Source: Paenibacillus senegalensis JC66
GTDB taxonomy: Bacteria > Bacillota > Bacilli > Paenibacillales > NBRC-103111
DNA: 64,000 bases
NCBI RefSeq assembly: GCF_000285515.1
Contig: NZ_HE610960.1
Location: forward strand, 282,563 to 346,562
Reading direction: 5' to 3'
Below the pieces are notes generated by a model that saw nothing but the letters and a program-made list of their open reading frames with translations, made no database searches and had not been told where the DNA came from. This document shows, piece by piece, positions 50,553 through 59,884 of this stretch (its first letter is position 1; every line of letters begins with the position of its first letter). A program made the position numbers and the translations under genes.

Positions 50553-52112
50553 CTACCTGGCCGTTTCCTTCACTTCGTTTGCCGGCTTTGTCCGAAATAC
50601 AGTTTGATTAAGAAAGATTAACCCGATCAACAGCACCGCACTGACCACACCGACGACTTGAATTCCTGAGGAGAAAGCCTCTCTCGCCGCGTCCATCAGG
50701 TAAAGATAACTCGGATCGTTAAGATTCTCCACCGCCGCAGCAGCTCCAGCCAAAGAGTCAGCGACCGCTTCCGCCATCTCTGCAGGGGTATTTTCCGGAA
50801 TGGCTCCGGCCATTAGACGCCGGTAAGTGGCAGTGCCTATTATTCCTAAAATGGCGATCCCCAGCGCCATTCCCATTTCACTGCTCATTTCCGACAAAGA
50901 GGAGGCAGACCCGGTCTTCTCCGGCGGAACTGATGCAACGACTCTATCTGTGCTGAGTACCATTAACGGACTAAGACCAAGCATGACAAGAATGCTTCCG
51001 CTAACCATAACTGCAAGCCCGGGCAGCGACAGCCAGACTGCAATGTTGTAGAACAGAAAGCCAAAGCTGGCCAATGCCAAACCGAGGGCGATCAGCTTGG
51101 AAACAGACATCCGGTTCGCCAAACTCGGTGTTATCATCGCACCGACGATATTAGCGAGGGCATACGGAATCATCCACAGGCCTGCCTTTAACGGGGTCAA
51201 GCCTTCTACCAGCTGCAAGTACTGTGCAAAAAACAACACGAACCCGCCTAGCGCAAAAACGGCTATCAACAGACCGATTAACGCGCCGTTAAAAGCCCGG
51301 TTGCGAAAGAAGGTCAGATCCAAGAGCGGCTCCTGCACCCGGCGCTGTCGGCGTATAAAAATATAGCCGGCTCCAACACCAAGAACAAGCATGGCGATCG
51401 GGAAGGCTTGTATGCCATAGCTCGCTATTTCCTTCAAAGCATAAATGACCGACAATACAGTCACAAGGGAAATAGCCACGCTCGGAAGATCCAATTTCCC
51501 TGCTTGTGGAGTGCGAAATTCCGGCAGCAAAAAAGGAGCGGTCAACAGCAGCAAAAGCATAACTGGAACACCTAATAGAAAAACAGAGCCCCACCAAAAC
51601 CACTGCAGCATCAACCCGCCAATTAGGGGGCCAATCGCGCCTCCTGCCGAAAAACAACTGAGCCATACAGCTATAGCTATCCCCCGCTGTTTCGGCTTGC
51701 GAAACATATTTCCGATTAACGATAAGGTAGATGGCATTAAAGTTGCTCCCGCCATTCCCAAAAGCGCTCTTGTGATAATAAGCATCTCGGCTGACACTGA
51801 ATATGCCGCTGCAATGGAGCAAAGTCCAAACAATCCCGCACCTGTCATCAGCAGTCTTTTGCGTCCAATCCGATCGCCAAGCGTCCCCATCGTAACAAGG
51901 AAACCAGCAATCATAAATCCGTAAATGTCCAAAATCCATAGCTGCTGAGTGCTGCTAGGCTGCAAATCGGCAACCAAATATGGAAGTGCCAGATGCAGGA
52001 CTGAAAAATCGAGCGCAAGCAGCAGAGTAGCAAGCGCTAAAACACCTAACCCCAGCCATTGCCGCATTCCTGCCGTTTCAGGTACAACGCCCTCTTGATT
52101 GTGTACTGACAT
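50553..52112 (-). CDS. MFS exporter, DHA2 (14-TMS; SmvA/QacA-like)
   Basis: 519 residues from ATG 52112 (GAGGTG upstream). Fourteen membrane helices. LDFSVLHLALPYL in helix 1 has the conserved acidic residue of DHA2 pumps; GTLGDRIGRKRLL is motif A; AGGAIGPLIGG is motif C. Proton-driven export of cationic drugs or metabolites is the family role. No TetR gene adjoins it; the gene is monocistronic. An ATG 25 codons upstream lacks a ribosome binding site. Confidence 0.92.
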   Translation of the reverse strand: MSVHNQEGVVPETAGMRQWLGLGVLALATLLLALDFSVLHLALPYLVADLQPSSTQQLWILDIYGFMIAGFLVTMGTLGDRIGRKRLLMTGAGLFGLCSIAAAYSVSAEMLIITRALLGMAGATLMPSTLSLIGNMFRKPKQRGIAIAVWLSCFSAGGAIGPLIGGLMLQWFWWGSVFLLGVPVMLLLLLTAPFLLPEFRTPQAGKLDLPSVAISLVTVLSVIYALKEIASYGIQAFPIAMLVLGVGAGYIFIRRQRRVQEPLLDLTFFRNRAFNGALIGLLIAVFALGGFVLFFAQYLQLVEGLTPLKAGLWMIPYALANIVGAMITPSLANRMSVSKLIALGLALASFGFLFYNIAVWLSLPGLAVMVSGSILVMLGLSPLMVLSTDRVVASVPPEKTGSASSLSEMSSEMGMALGIAILGIIGTATYRRLMAGAIPENTPAEMAEAVADSLAGAAAAVENLNDPSYLYLMDAAREAFSSGIQVVGVVSAVLLIGLIFLNQTVFRTKPANEVKETAR

Positions 52113-52350
52113 ATTCTTCACCTCATGATCCAATCGACTTGATTTGTATAGCTTCAGCGTAATACAAATCCTGTGGAAAAGGATCAATCCGGTGTCTGAA
52201 CTTCAAGGTAAGACTTAAGTCGTAGAATAAGCAATATTAGGAATAATGGTATTATCAAAGAATGGAATGAAAGTAACATCACTAACTATTAGTTATATTT
52301 CTACAGTAAGCGAACTTTTAGCCCAATGAATAAGACTCAGCAGTTTGGAG

Positions 52351-52992
52351 CTAAAGCTCAAACCATTTATTTCTTAGTGCATAGACCGCGGCCTTTGTCC
52401 GATCCGGCAGCTCCAGCTTGCCAAGTATAGAGGTGATATGGGTTTTAACTGTCTTTTCCGATATAAATAATTGATCGGCAATTTCTTTGTTGCTCTCTCC
52501 TAATGTGATATGGTAGAGCACTTCTTTTTCTTTTGCCGTCAACTGTTCAAAATCATTAACCGCTTCCCTTTCTCCTCGAACATTCAGCACCAACTGGTTG
52601 GTCACTTCCGGATGAAAAGTACGATTGCCCTGCATGACTGCTATAATCGTATCTGCCAGCACGCCGGGCTCTACATCCTTAAGCTGATAGCCCACTGCCC
52701 CAACACGAATAGCGGGGATTACGGAATCCCGGTCCGAAAAGCTGGTCAGCATAATGACTTTGACAGCCGGATAGTTCTGCGTAATTTGTCTTGTCGCCTC
52801 AATACCGTCCATAACGGGCATCTGAATATCCATCAGCACAACGTCAGGCATGAGCTGCTTGATCTTTTGCAAAGCCTCTTCTCCATTACGGGCTTGTCCA
52901 ACAACTTCAATCTCATCGTGAACCTCTAGAAAGTATTGAAGTCCTTTTAGTACGACCAAATGATCATCAACCAGCAATACTTTTACTACCAC
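52351..52992 (-). CDS. NarL/FixJ-family response regulator
   Basis: 213 residues, GTG start overlapping the kinase stop by 7 bases. Receiver: VDDHLVVLKGL, phospho-acceptor DVVLMDIQMPVMDG, conserved K in YQLKDVEPG. Output LuxR HTH: LTAKEKEVLYHITLGESNKE followed by IADQLFISEKTVKTHI. Partner of the GAF kinase upstream. Confidence 0.94.
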   Translation of the reverse strand: MVVKVLLVDDHLVVLKGLQYFLEVHDEIEVVGQARNGEEALQKIKQLMPDVVLMDIQMPVMDGIEATRQITQNYPAVKVIMLTSFSDRDSVIPAIRVGAVGYQLKDVEPGVLADTIIAVMQGNRTFHPEVTNQLVLNVRGEREAVNDFEQLTAKEKEVLYHITLGESNKEIADQLFISEKTVKTHITSILGKLELPDRTKAAVYALRNKWFEL

Positions 52993-54221
52993 TTCCGCTT
53001 ACCCCCCTCGTTCAAAGGAAGCTCCACCTCAATGACCGTACCCCGGTTTTCTTCACTTCTAATTTCCAAACTGCCGTTCAATAGCTCGACCCGTTCCCGC
53101 ATACCGACCAGGCCCAATGTGCCAAATGGGGGAGCAGATAGCTTAAAACCGCGGCCTTTGTCTTCTATTTTCATCCGAACTCTATCCTGTTCATAAAGGA
53201 TTTCGGCTTCCACACTTTCTACTCCGGCATGCTTTTTCACGTTATTAAGAGCCTCCTGGCCAATTCTCCAAAGAGCTTCCTCAATCCGGGGAGAAAGACG
53301 CATGTTCTCCCCCGGCTTCATATTCAGGCTTAAGCCAAGCTTGCCGGCATAGTCTTTAAGCAGTTCAGCAGCTGATCTGTAGTCTTCCTCAGAACGCAGC
53401 CCCCAGATGAGCGATTTCATCTCGGCCAGGGCCTCCTGGGCAAGTCCGCCAATTTCGAGAAGCCCCTCCTGGACGACCGAATTTTCCTTGCCTGCCCTCA
53501 TCCTTAAGCCTTGTGCTACTAAGGAGAGGGAAAACAGCTTCTGATTCACCGAATCATGCAGGTCTCTCGCCAAGCGGCGGCGCTCTTCCTCCAATACCAG
53601 CTGCTCGTTCTCTTCATATAGCTTGACGTTATCGATCGCTAGCGCTACATGCTCTGCCAGGTCATGGATGATTCCTATTTCACAGGAATCGAAGGCCTCG
53701 TCTTCTCTGCCGATCAGCAGCACACCGATCATTTCATCGCGGTTGCTTAAGGGAATGGCGAGCCAATAGAGTCTCTGTAACGAGGGATCTTTCACGGTCT
53801 GATCGCTTAAAACGGAAAAGCTGGCCAGCTTTCCTTCGTTTTGTATCGCTTTCTCCAGCTTTACAGCGTCTGTAATGACATCGGCTTTTGCTGCTTTTTG
53901 GAGCGGCATTTTATCAGCAGCATCATCATTAATGGATGCCTGATCATCGTTGGCAGCCGTTTTTATATCGTTCAGATTGATCGACTCATCCACGAAGTGG
54001 AGCACTTTTTGACTATAAAAAGTGTTCAGATGAAGGAAATTTCTCCGTTTGAGAAGAATCGCAGCTGTGTGCCAGCCAAAATGAAGCCCGATTTGCTCAG
54101 CAAAGGTTTGCAGCAGTTCCCCCGTATCTCTAATTCTCCATGTGCTGCGAATTACTCTTCCGATTGTGGCATAATATTCTGCTACTCTTTTTTCCTGCTC
54201 GTACAGATCCATGTTCCCCAT
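52986..54221 (-). CDS. Soluble GAF-domain histidine kinase (HisKA_3)
   Basis: 411 residues with no membrane helix. N-terminal GAF-like domain (about 25-215) with an Ala/Asp-rich insert near 90-115. HisKA_3 dimerisation helix EEERRRLARDLHDSVNQKLF (phospho-His in LHDSV) and HATPase_c with QEALNNVKKHAGV, DKGRGF and GLVGMRERVELL. Cytoplasmic sensor; GAF domains bind small molecules or redox cofactors, stimulus unknown. AGGGGGAAG precedes ATG. Confidence 0.93.
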   Translation of the reverse strand: MGNMDLYEQEKRVAEYYATIGRVIRSTWRIRDTGELLQTFAEQIGLHFGWHTAAILLKRRNFLHLNTFYSQKVLHFVDESINLNDIKTAANDDQASINDDAADKMPLQKAAKADVITDAVKLEKAIQNEGKLASFSVLSDQTVKDPSLQRLYWLAIPLSNRDEMIGVLLIGREDEAFDSCEIGIIHDLAEHVALAIDNVKLYEENEQLVLEEERRRLARDLHDSVNQKLFSLSLVAQGLRMRAGKENSVVQEGLLEIGGLAQEALAEMKSLIWGLRSEEDYRSAAELLKDYAGKLGLSLNMKPGENMRLSPRIEEALWRIGQEALNNVKKHAGVESVEAEILYEQDRVRMKIEDKGRGFKLSAPPFGTLGLVGMRERVELLNGSLEIRSEENRGTVIEVELPLNEGGKRKW

Positions 54222-54264
54222 GTTCTTCCCCCTCTATAGCTGAATGAAGGTTTGGGCAAAATTT

Positions 54265-55539
54265 TTACAATAGCCAAAATAGTAGGGAACCGCCAATCGC
54301 TCCAGTCAAAACGACAACCCACGGGGCCGCCTTCCAGAATACCAGCATACTAAATAAAACCGCGGCAAAGGCAAAATCAAGCGGACTTATGATAGTGCTT
54401 GTCCAAATCGGCTGGTAAAAGGCTGAGAGCAGGATGCCTACTACAGCTGCATTAACGCCCATTAAGGCGGCTTTCATTTTCGGATGGCGGCGCATCGCGT
54501 CCCAGAACGGGAGCGTACCGAAAATCAACAGGAATGCCGGTAAAAAAATGGCGGCGGTTGCCAGCAGTCCTCCTGTCCAGCCATTGATGATTGTCCCTAA
54601 ATAGGCGGCGAAGGTAAACAAAGGCCCTGGAACAGCTTGAGTCGCCCCGTACCCGGCCAGGAACGCCTCCTCACTCACCCAGCCCGTCGGCACAAATTCC
54701 CGTTCAAGCAGCGGAAGCACAACATGGCCTCCGCCAAACACAAGAGAGCCTGAGCGATAAAAGCTGTCGAACATAGCTATCCATGATACGGAAGTGATCT
54801 CACGGAGCAGCGGAAGCAAAAACAGCAGTCCGAAAAACAAAGCTAAGCAAATGACTCCTGCCCTTTTGGAAATCGGAAAAGGAATACGCGAGCCGTTATC
54901 GTTTGGATTTGAATCTGAATGGTTTTTATAGATAAAATAACCGATCAAAGCGGACAGCAATATCATGACGACTTGAGCATATATCGTCTGCCACAGCAAA
55001 GTGACGACCAGCGCCAGTAAAGCGATCGCTTTGCGCTGTGAGTCAGGGGTTAGATTTTTCCCCATCCCTAGAATCGCGTGGGCAACGATGGCTACGGCTA
55101 CCAGCTTGAGTCCGTGAATCCAGCCAGCCTCCCCGATCCCGAGGCCCTGCATAAGCAAAGCCAAGATCATTAAAGCAATGACAGATGGGAGCGTAAACCC
55201 GATAAAAGAAATCAGCCCTCCGAAGAGACCGCCGCGAATCGCTCCAATACCGATGCCGACCTGACTGCTTGCCGGTCCTGGAAGAAACTGAGACAGAGCG
55301 ACTAAATCCGCATAGCTCTTCTCATCCATCCATTTTCTTCTGCGGACATATTCCTCATGGAAATAGCCCAAATGCGCAATCGGTCCTCCAAATGAGGTCA
55401 GCCCTAGCCTTGATGATACGAGCAATATCTCCAGCCAATTCTTCAGCGGCCTGTGCCCCTGCCGGCTTGGCGGGCCCTGCTGCGGCTGTGGACTCTGCGA
55501 GTCCTGCTGCGGGCTCGCAGGTTGCTTATTAAAATCCAA
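54265..55539 (-). CDS. Chromate transporter ChrA, two-domain form
   Basis: 424 residues, TTG start behind GGGAG. Two homologous halves: GLTSFGGPIAHLGYFHEEYV followed by SQFLPGPASSQVGIGIG in the first, and GSLVFGGGHVVLPLLEREFV followed by TQAVPGPLFTFAAYLG in the second. About ten helices. A Pro/Gln-rich tail precedes the first helix. This is the fused counterpart of the split pair at 32396-33552. Confidence 0.92.
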   Translation of the reverse strand: MDFNKQPASPQQDSQSPQPQQGPPSRQGHRPLKNWLEILLVSSRLGLTSFGGPIAHLGYFHEEYVRRRKWMDEKSYADLVALSQFLPGPASSQVGIGIGAIRGGLFGGLISFIGFTLPSVIALMILALLMQGLGIGEAGWIHGLKLVAVAIVAHAILGMGKNLTPDSQRKAIALLALVVTLLWQTIYAQVVMILLSALIGYFIYKNHSDSNPNDNGSRIPFPISKRAGVICLALFFGLLFLLPLLREITSVSWIAMFDSFYRSGSLVFGGGHVVLPLLEREFVPTGWVSEEAFLAGYGATQAVPGPLFTFAAYLGTIINGWTGGLLATAAIFLPAFLLIFGTLPFWDAMRRHPKMKAALMGVNAAVVGILLSAFYQPIWTSTIISPLDFAFAAVLFSMLVFWKAAPWVVVLTGAIGGSLLFWLL

Positions 55540-55713
55540 TCTGAATGTCTCCCTTCAAAACGGTTAGCTTGCCGTCTTATTCTCCCTGCTAAACCAGGGC
55601 TTTAACCTGCTCTTACTAACTATAGCTTAAGCTTTCATGAAAATCTGAACTATTTGTAAATCTCCAGCGAATTTTTACAATCAGGCACACGTAATGGGAA
55701 AAAATTATAACGG

Positions 55714-55866
55714 ATGAAGGATGAAATTGTCCAGGCCGGCTATGAACATGCCAAGGAACTGATACGGGTCCCCTGGAATCGTCCAGTTGATTATTCTTTG
55801 CTGGGGAAAATAATTCAGTTTAATATAGAGGATAAGGCAGATTGTTCAACTTTTTGGCGAAAGTAA
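55714..55866 (+). pseudogene. C-terminal remnant of a DUF1801-type protein
   Basis: 50 codons (MKDEIVQAGYEHAKELIRVP...DYSLLGKIIQFNIEDKADCS, ending TFWRK) look like the C-terminus of DUF1801/YdhG-like proteins, which usually exceed 120 residues. There is no ribosome binding site and no recognisable N-terminal part upstream (55540-55713). Most likely a truncated gene; a small functional protein is less likely. It precedes the SRPBCC gene. Confidence 0.5.
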
Positions 55867-55917
55867 CAAAAGCGGTGGAACAGCCATTATCATAACCGGG
55901 AAGGAAAGGTGACCTGT

Positions 55918-56406
55918 ATGCATGATGAAAAAGAGTTTGCCGGGGAACAGACCACAGTCACGGTGAACATGTTAATTCGGCGGCCGGTGCAGGAAGTGTA
56001 TGAAGCTTTTATCAACCCCGAGATCACGACAAAATTTTGGTTTACGCGCAGCAGCGGACGCCTGGAGAAAGGGAAAATCATACGCTGGGATTGGGAAATG
56101 TACGGTGCCGGTGACGACCTGGAAGTGCTCGAGCTGGAGGAAAACAAACGGATTCTTATTGAGTTTGCTTCTGACCGGACCACGGTGGAATGGCTGTTTT
56201 CCCCGCGGAACGATAATGCTACCTATGTAACGATTGTTAATAAAGGCTTCAACGGGTCACCCGAAGAAATGATGCAGCAGGCCATCGACGCCAAAGGAGG
56301 TTATATGATAGTAGTAAGCGGACTGAAGGCGCTGCTGGAGCACGGCATCAGACTGAACCTGGTCGCTGATCAGTTCCCTGATGATCATGTCCGGTCTTGC
56401 TTATAA
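55918..56406 (+). CDS. SRPBCC (AHSA1-like) protein
   Basis: 162 residues from ATG 55918 (AAAGGTG 6 bases upstream; GTG 55909 possible). START-like fold: IRRPVQEVYEAFINPEITTK, KFWFTRSSGRLEKGK, VEWLFSPRND and GGYMIVVSGLKALLEHG. Family members bind hydrophobic ligands or act as stress co-factors. Its 3' end overlaps the convergent WYL regulator by 22 bases; such SRPBCC-WYL pairs are common in Bacillota. Confidence 0.88.
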   Translation: MHDEKEFAGEQTTVTVNMLIRRPVQEVYEAFINPEITTKFWFTRSSGRLEKGKIIRWDWEMYGAGDDLEVLELEENKRILIEFASDRTTVEWLFSPRNDNATYVTIVNKGFNGSPEEMMQQAIDAKGGYMIVVSGLKALLEHGIRLNLVADQFPDDHVRSCL

Positions 56407-57398
56407 AATTCAATTACCGACATTGCCAAATCTACGATTTCACCGGAAAGGGTTTCGGGGGATAGTACCCGGACTTGGCCGGCAAATCCCAGGATAAGCT
56501 CCAAAGCCTCCTGCTTATCGTTAAACCTCAGCGTAGTTCGGATCCAGTTGCTGCGATCCGCTGGACTGCTATCCGCCAAGCTGCTGCCGGCTGGACCATT
56601 GTCAGCTGGCGCCATCTGCTCCGCCTGAACAAACTTGCCGGAAAAGCGGAGTCTTTTATAAGCAGCTGGATCCATTTCAACCTGCACTTCATAGGTAGGC
56701 AGACTTTGGATAAACTCATCCTTGGACTTGCGCCAATAAGCCGCAAGATCGAAATTCGCCGGCCTGTTGAAGCTTTCCTCTTCAAGAACCGCAGAACGAA
56801 TGCGTGATATGCGATAATTGCGCAGCTCTCCATTTCGGGATGCGACGAGATACCACCGGTTGCCTTTGGCCACCAGTCCTAATGGTTCGATCAATCTTTC
56901 ACTCTTTTCCCCGTTGGCCTGTTCATAATGGATCGTCAGCCTTTTGCTTTCCCAGACAGCCCGCTGGACGATCTTAAATGCGTTAACGGTTTCTTTCGAT
57001 GATCTCCATGTGCTCGTATCTATATAGACCCGCTCCCAAACCGCCTGGGCTTCGTTCCTGTAATGGACGGGCAGGGAGGCCAGCAGCTTTTGCCTCGTAT
57101 CCAACGCCTGGCGGTTTAACCCCAAATCCTCGAGGAGCTCCCCCGGCGGAAACAAAAACATTGCCTTCATATCATCGATAGTCAAGCCGCTCAGTTTGCT
57201 TCGGAAGTTGTCCAGCAGCTTCCACCCCCCGCCTTTTCCTCTATCCGCCACTACAGGGATTCCAGACGAACCTAAGGCATCCATATCTCTCAGAATCGTG
57301 CGTTCAGACACCTCCAGCTCAGCTGCTAATTCTTTGGCTGTCATTTTTCCCCGGTTCTGAAGCAGAATCATAATGCTCATCAGCCTGTCCGCTCTCAT
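56385..57398 (-). CDS. WYL-domain transcriptional regulator (YafY type)
   Basis: 337 residues from ATG 57398 (MRADRLMSIM; GAGGGTGG upstream). N-terminal DeoR-like HTH (MTAKELAAELEVSERTILRD), a middle linker and the WYL domain (NRWYLVASRNGELRNYRISR). A low-complexity insert (APADNGPAGSSLADSSPADR) interrupts the C-terminal WCX extension. Probably senses a nucleotide or nucleic-acid ligand; the target may be the convergent SRPBCC gene. Confidence 0.9.
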   Translation of the reverse strand: MRADRLMSIMILLQNRGKMTAKELAAELEVSERTILRDMDALGSSGIPVVADRGKGGGWKLLDNFRSKLSGLTIDDMKAMFLFPPGELLEDLGLNRQALDTRQKLLASLPVHYRNEAQAVWERVYIDTSTWRSSKETVNAFKIVQRAVWESKRLTIHYEQANGEKSERLIEPLGLVAKGNRWYLVASRNGELRNYRISRIRSAVLEEESFNRPANFDLAAYWRKSKDEFIQSLPTYEVQVEMDPAAYKRLRFSGKFVQAEQMAPADNGPAGSSLADSSPADRSNWIRTTLRFNDKQEALELILGFAGQVRVLSPETLSGEIVDLAMSVIEFYKQDRT

Positions 57399-57873
57399 GA
57401 AGCCACCCTCTCTATCAATCTCAGCAATACACTGTGCCAACCCGATTTTGGATTCCGGTTTGCTTGGGAATCTTCATGTTCCAAGTTATGATACGGGAAC
57501 GATAGGAAGTCAGCTGGCAACGATTGTTGATTTAATTCTGTATAAATGTCGATATTCAACAAAGATTTATATGCGTATATGCGGTTGTTAAAATGAAAGA
57601 GTTTATTTTCGGAAAAATAACAGGCACAAAAATGGCGTAAGCAAAAAACATAACATGACAATTATTGACGTGTTTTTATTATACAACGGATGAAAAAGTT
57701 TAGAAAGACAGTGTGCGGCGAACAGCTCCGTTCCCATTTTTACAGCAAGGCCTCCCGTTCTTCATCGCCTCCGGCACCATCACCTGCCAGGATTGAATAT
57801 GCATCCGGGGATACCATCGCCTGCTGGTTCCTCCATCGGTAAAGCTTGCCCTTCTCATATGCCGACCTCATCT
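57399..57873. other. Intergenic region without supported gene
   Basis: 475 bases between the WYL regulator start and the siderophore ATPase stop. AT-rich middle (57530-57690). Frames here are antisense or chance. No terminator of good quality for the siderophore operon was seen. Confidence 0.5.
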
Positions 57874-58695
57874 TTACGCAGGCGAGCTGCTCTCCCTACT
57901 GCGTACGACATGCCGCCCTTTGCCATGCGGAATAAACAGTGGAGTTCCGAAGATTGGATCGAACGACAGTTCACACTGCATATTGAAGACGGCTGCGACT
58001 GTTTCCAATGTCATTACGTCCTCCGGTTTGCCGGCCGCATATACCGATTTGTTCTGGATCGCCACGATTTGATGAGCGTAACGGCAGGCCAGATTCACAT
58101 CGTGAAGCACCATGACAATCGTACGCTGCTCGCGTTCGTTCAACTCATAGAGCAAATCGAGAATTTCAATCTGGTGAGTCATATCGAGATAGGTCGTCGG
58201 CTCATCCAGCAGCAAAATATTGGTTTGCTGCGCCAAGGTCATGGCAATCCAGGCCCGCTGACGCTGTCCGCCGGACAAGGAATCTACCGTTCGGTCAGCC
58301 AGCCCGGTCAATTTGGTGTCCTCGAGCGCCTGATTCACGACATGTTCATCCTCGCTGGACCACTGCCGCAGCCAGCTCTGGTGCGGATAACGCCCTTGAC
58401 GAACCAGCTCCTTAACCGTCAGCCCCTCGGGAGCTACCGGCCCCTGGGGCAGTATGGCCAGCTTCTGGGCCACTTCTTTCGTACGCAGCCGGGAAATATC
58501 CTTGCCATCCAACAGCACAGCCCCGTTGTCGGGCTTCAACAGCCTGCAGATCGTACGCAGCAAGGAAGACTTCCCGCAGCCGTTGCTCCCTACGAACACG
58601 GTAATTTTTCCTTCTTGAATCTGCAAATTCAAATTTTCCAAAACACGCTCCTTGCCGTAAGAAAGCGCAAGTGATTTCGTCTCCAAGGTTTGCAT
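57874..58695 (-). CDS. Iron-siderophore ABC transporter ATPase (FhuC/YusV-like)
   Basis: 273 residues. Walker A GSNGCGKS, signature LSGGQRQRAWIAMTLAQQ, Walker B LLLDEPTTYLD, switch His in VLHDVNLACRYAHQ. The standard partner of FecCD-type permeases. Last gene of the operon, 144 bases after the second permease. GGGAGG upstream of the ATG. Confidence 0.93.
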   Translation of the reverse strand: MQTLETKSLALSYGKERVLENLNLQIQEGKITVFVGSNGCGKSSLLRTICRLLKPDNGAVLLDGKDISRLRTKEVAQKLAILPQGPVAPEGLTVKELVRQGRYPHQSWLRQWSSEDEHVVNQALEDTKLTGLADRTVDSLSGGQRQRAWIAMTLAQQTNILLLDEPTTYLDMTHQIEILDLLYELNEREQRTIVMVLHDVNLACRYAHQIVAIQNKSVYAAGKPEDVMTLETVAAVFNMQCELSFDPIFGTPLFIPHGKGRHVVRSRESSSPA

Positions 58696-58839
58696 GCTCG
58701 CTTGTTCCTCCCGTTTTGTCTGTCAAGTAAAAAGCCCCACAAAGTGCAGGGATGCTTCGAGGCAAATTCCGAGTACGGTGCGGGGAGCCTCCAACAGCTT
58801 GTAAATTCTATAAGCTTAAGAAAAACTGCGGCGCCCTCA

Positions 58840-59880
58840 CTATCGATTTCGGTTGCGGTAGAGCAGGTAAATAAAGAACGGAGCGCCTACGGCTGCCGTA
58901 AACACGCCCGCCGGGATGTCCTGGGGGAGAAATAGCGTCCGTCCCACCGTATCGGCAAGCAGCAGTACCAGGCCGCCGATCAGAGCAGCTGTCGGGATAA
59001 GACCTCCGAAGGAGGGGCCCACCAATTTTCGGGCAATGTGGGGCGCCACCAGACCAACAAAGCCAATAGCCCCGGCGACCGCTACGGCCGAACCGGCAAG
59101 CGCTACGCTGATTAACAGCAGCACTGCGCGCTGGCGCTGCAGCGAAGAGCCGAGTCCCATGGCGACATCGTCTCCTAACTCCTGAACTGTAATATTGCGG
59201 GCATAGATAAAAGCGAACGGAATAAACACCACAACCCAAGGCAGCAGCGTCAGCACATTACTCCACGAGGAGCCGTACACGCTTCCTGCCATCCAGATGT
59301 ACGCCTGACCTGCGGACTGAGACGGACTGACCGATATCATCAGCATCGTCAAGGCACTCATCACCGCGGAAACGCCAATACCGATCAACACCAGTCGCGT
59401 AGAGGTTACTCCTTTGCTCCAGGCCAGCAAATAAATGACGACCGATACCAGGCCCGCCCCGCAAAAAGCGGCTACAGGCAGCAAGTGGATGCTGACATTC
59501 CCCGCAAAATAAGCAATAAAAGCGACCGCAGCAAAGGATGCGCCGCCGGTAATACCGATAATGTCCGGGGATGCCAGCGGATTGCGCACGATCCCCTGCA
59601 GAATCGCACCGGCCACACCAAGTGCCGCTCCGGCTAGCAGGGCGACAACCATACGCGGAAGCCGTAAAATATTCAAGATCAGCACATGTTCATCCGAGCC
59701 TTGTCCCGTCATCGTCTGGATTACATTGTGCGGAGAAATAAATTCATTGCCCAGACAAATGCTTATGAAAAAAACAGCAAGGTTCAACAGGACAAGAGAC
59801 GCGATCATCATCACCGTTCGTTTTTGGACAATAAAAGATATCTTCTCCCGCCTGCTTCGTACAACAAATGATTTCGGCAT
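58840..59880 (-). CDS. Iron-siderophore ABC permease 2 (FecCD family)
   Basis: 346 residues from ATG 59880 (AAGGGGTG upstream), starting four bases after the stop of permease 1. About nine helices. LRLPRMVVALLAGAALGVAG, QGIVRNPLASPDIIGITGGA and AIGFVGLVAPHIARKLVGPS are diagnostic. Heterodimer partner of the gene at 59885. Resembles YfhA/FeuC-type proteins. Confidence 0.93.
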   Translation of the reverse strand: MPKSFVVRSRREKISFIVQKRTVMMIASLVLLNLAVFFISICLGNEFISPHNVIQTMTGQGSDEHVLILNILRLPRMVVALLAGAALGVAGAILQGIVRNPLASPDIIGITGGASFAAVAFIAYFAGNVSIHLLPVAAFCGAGLVSVVIYLLAWSKGVTSTRLVLIGIGVSAVMSALTMLMISVSPSQSAGQAYIWMAGSVYGSSWSNVLTLLPWVVVFIPFAFIYARNITVQELGDDVAMGLGSSLQRQRAVLLLISVALAGSAVAVAGAIGFVGLVAPHIARKLVGPSFGGLIPTAALIGGLVLLLADTVGRTLFLPQDIPAGVFTAAVGAPFFIYLLYRNRNR

Positions 59881-59884
59881 GATG

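Noticed and set aside
57793-58674. 293-codon plus-strand frame
   Set aside because: It is antisense to the siderophore ATPase with intact Walker motifs.
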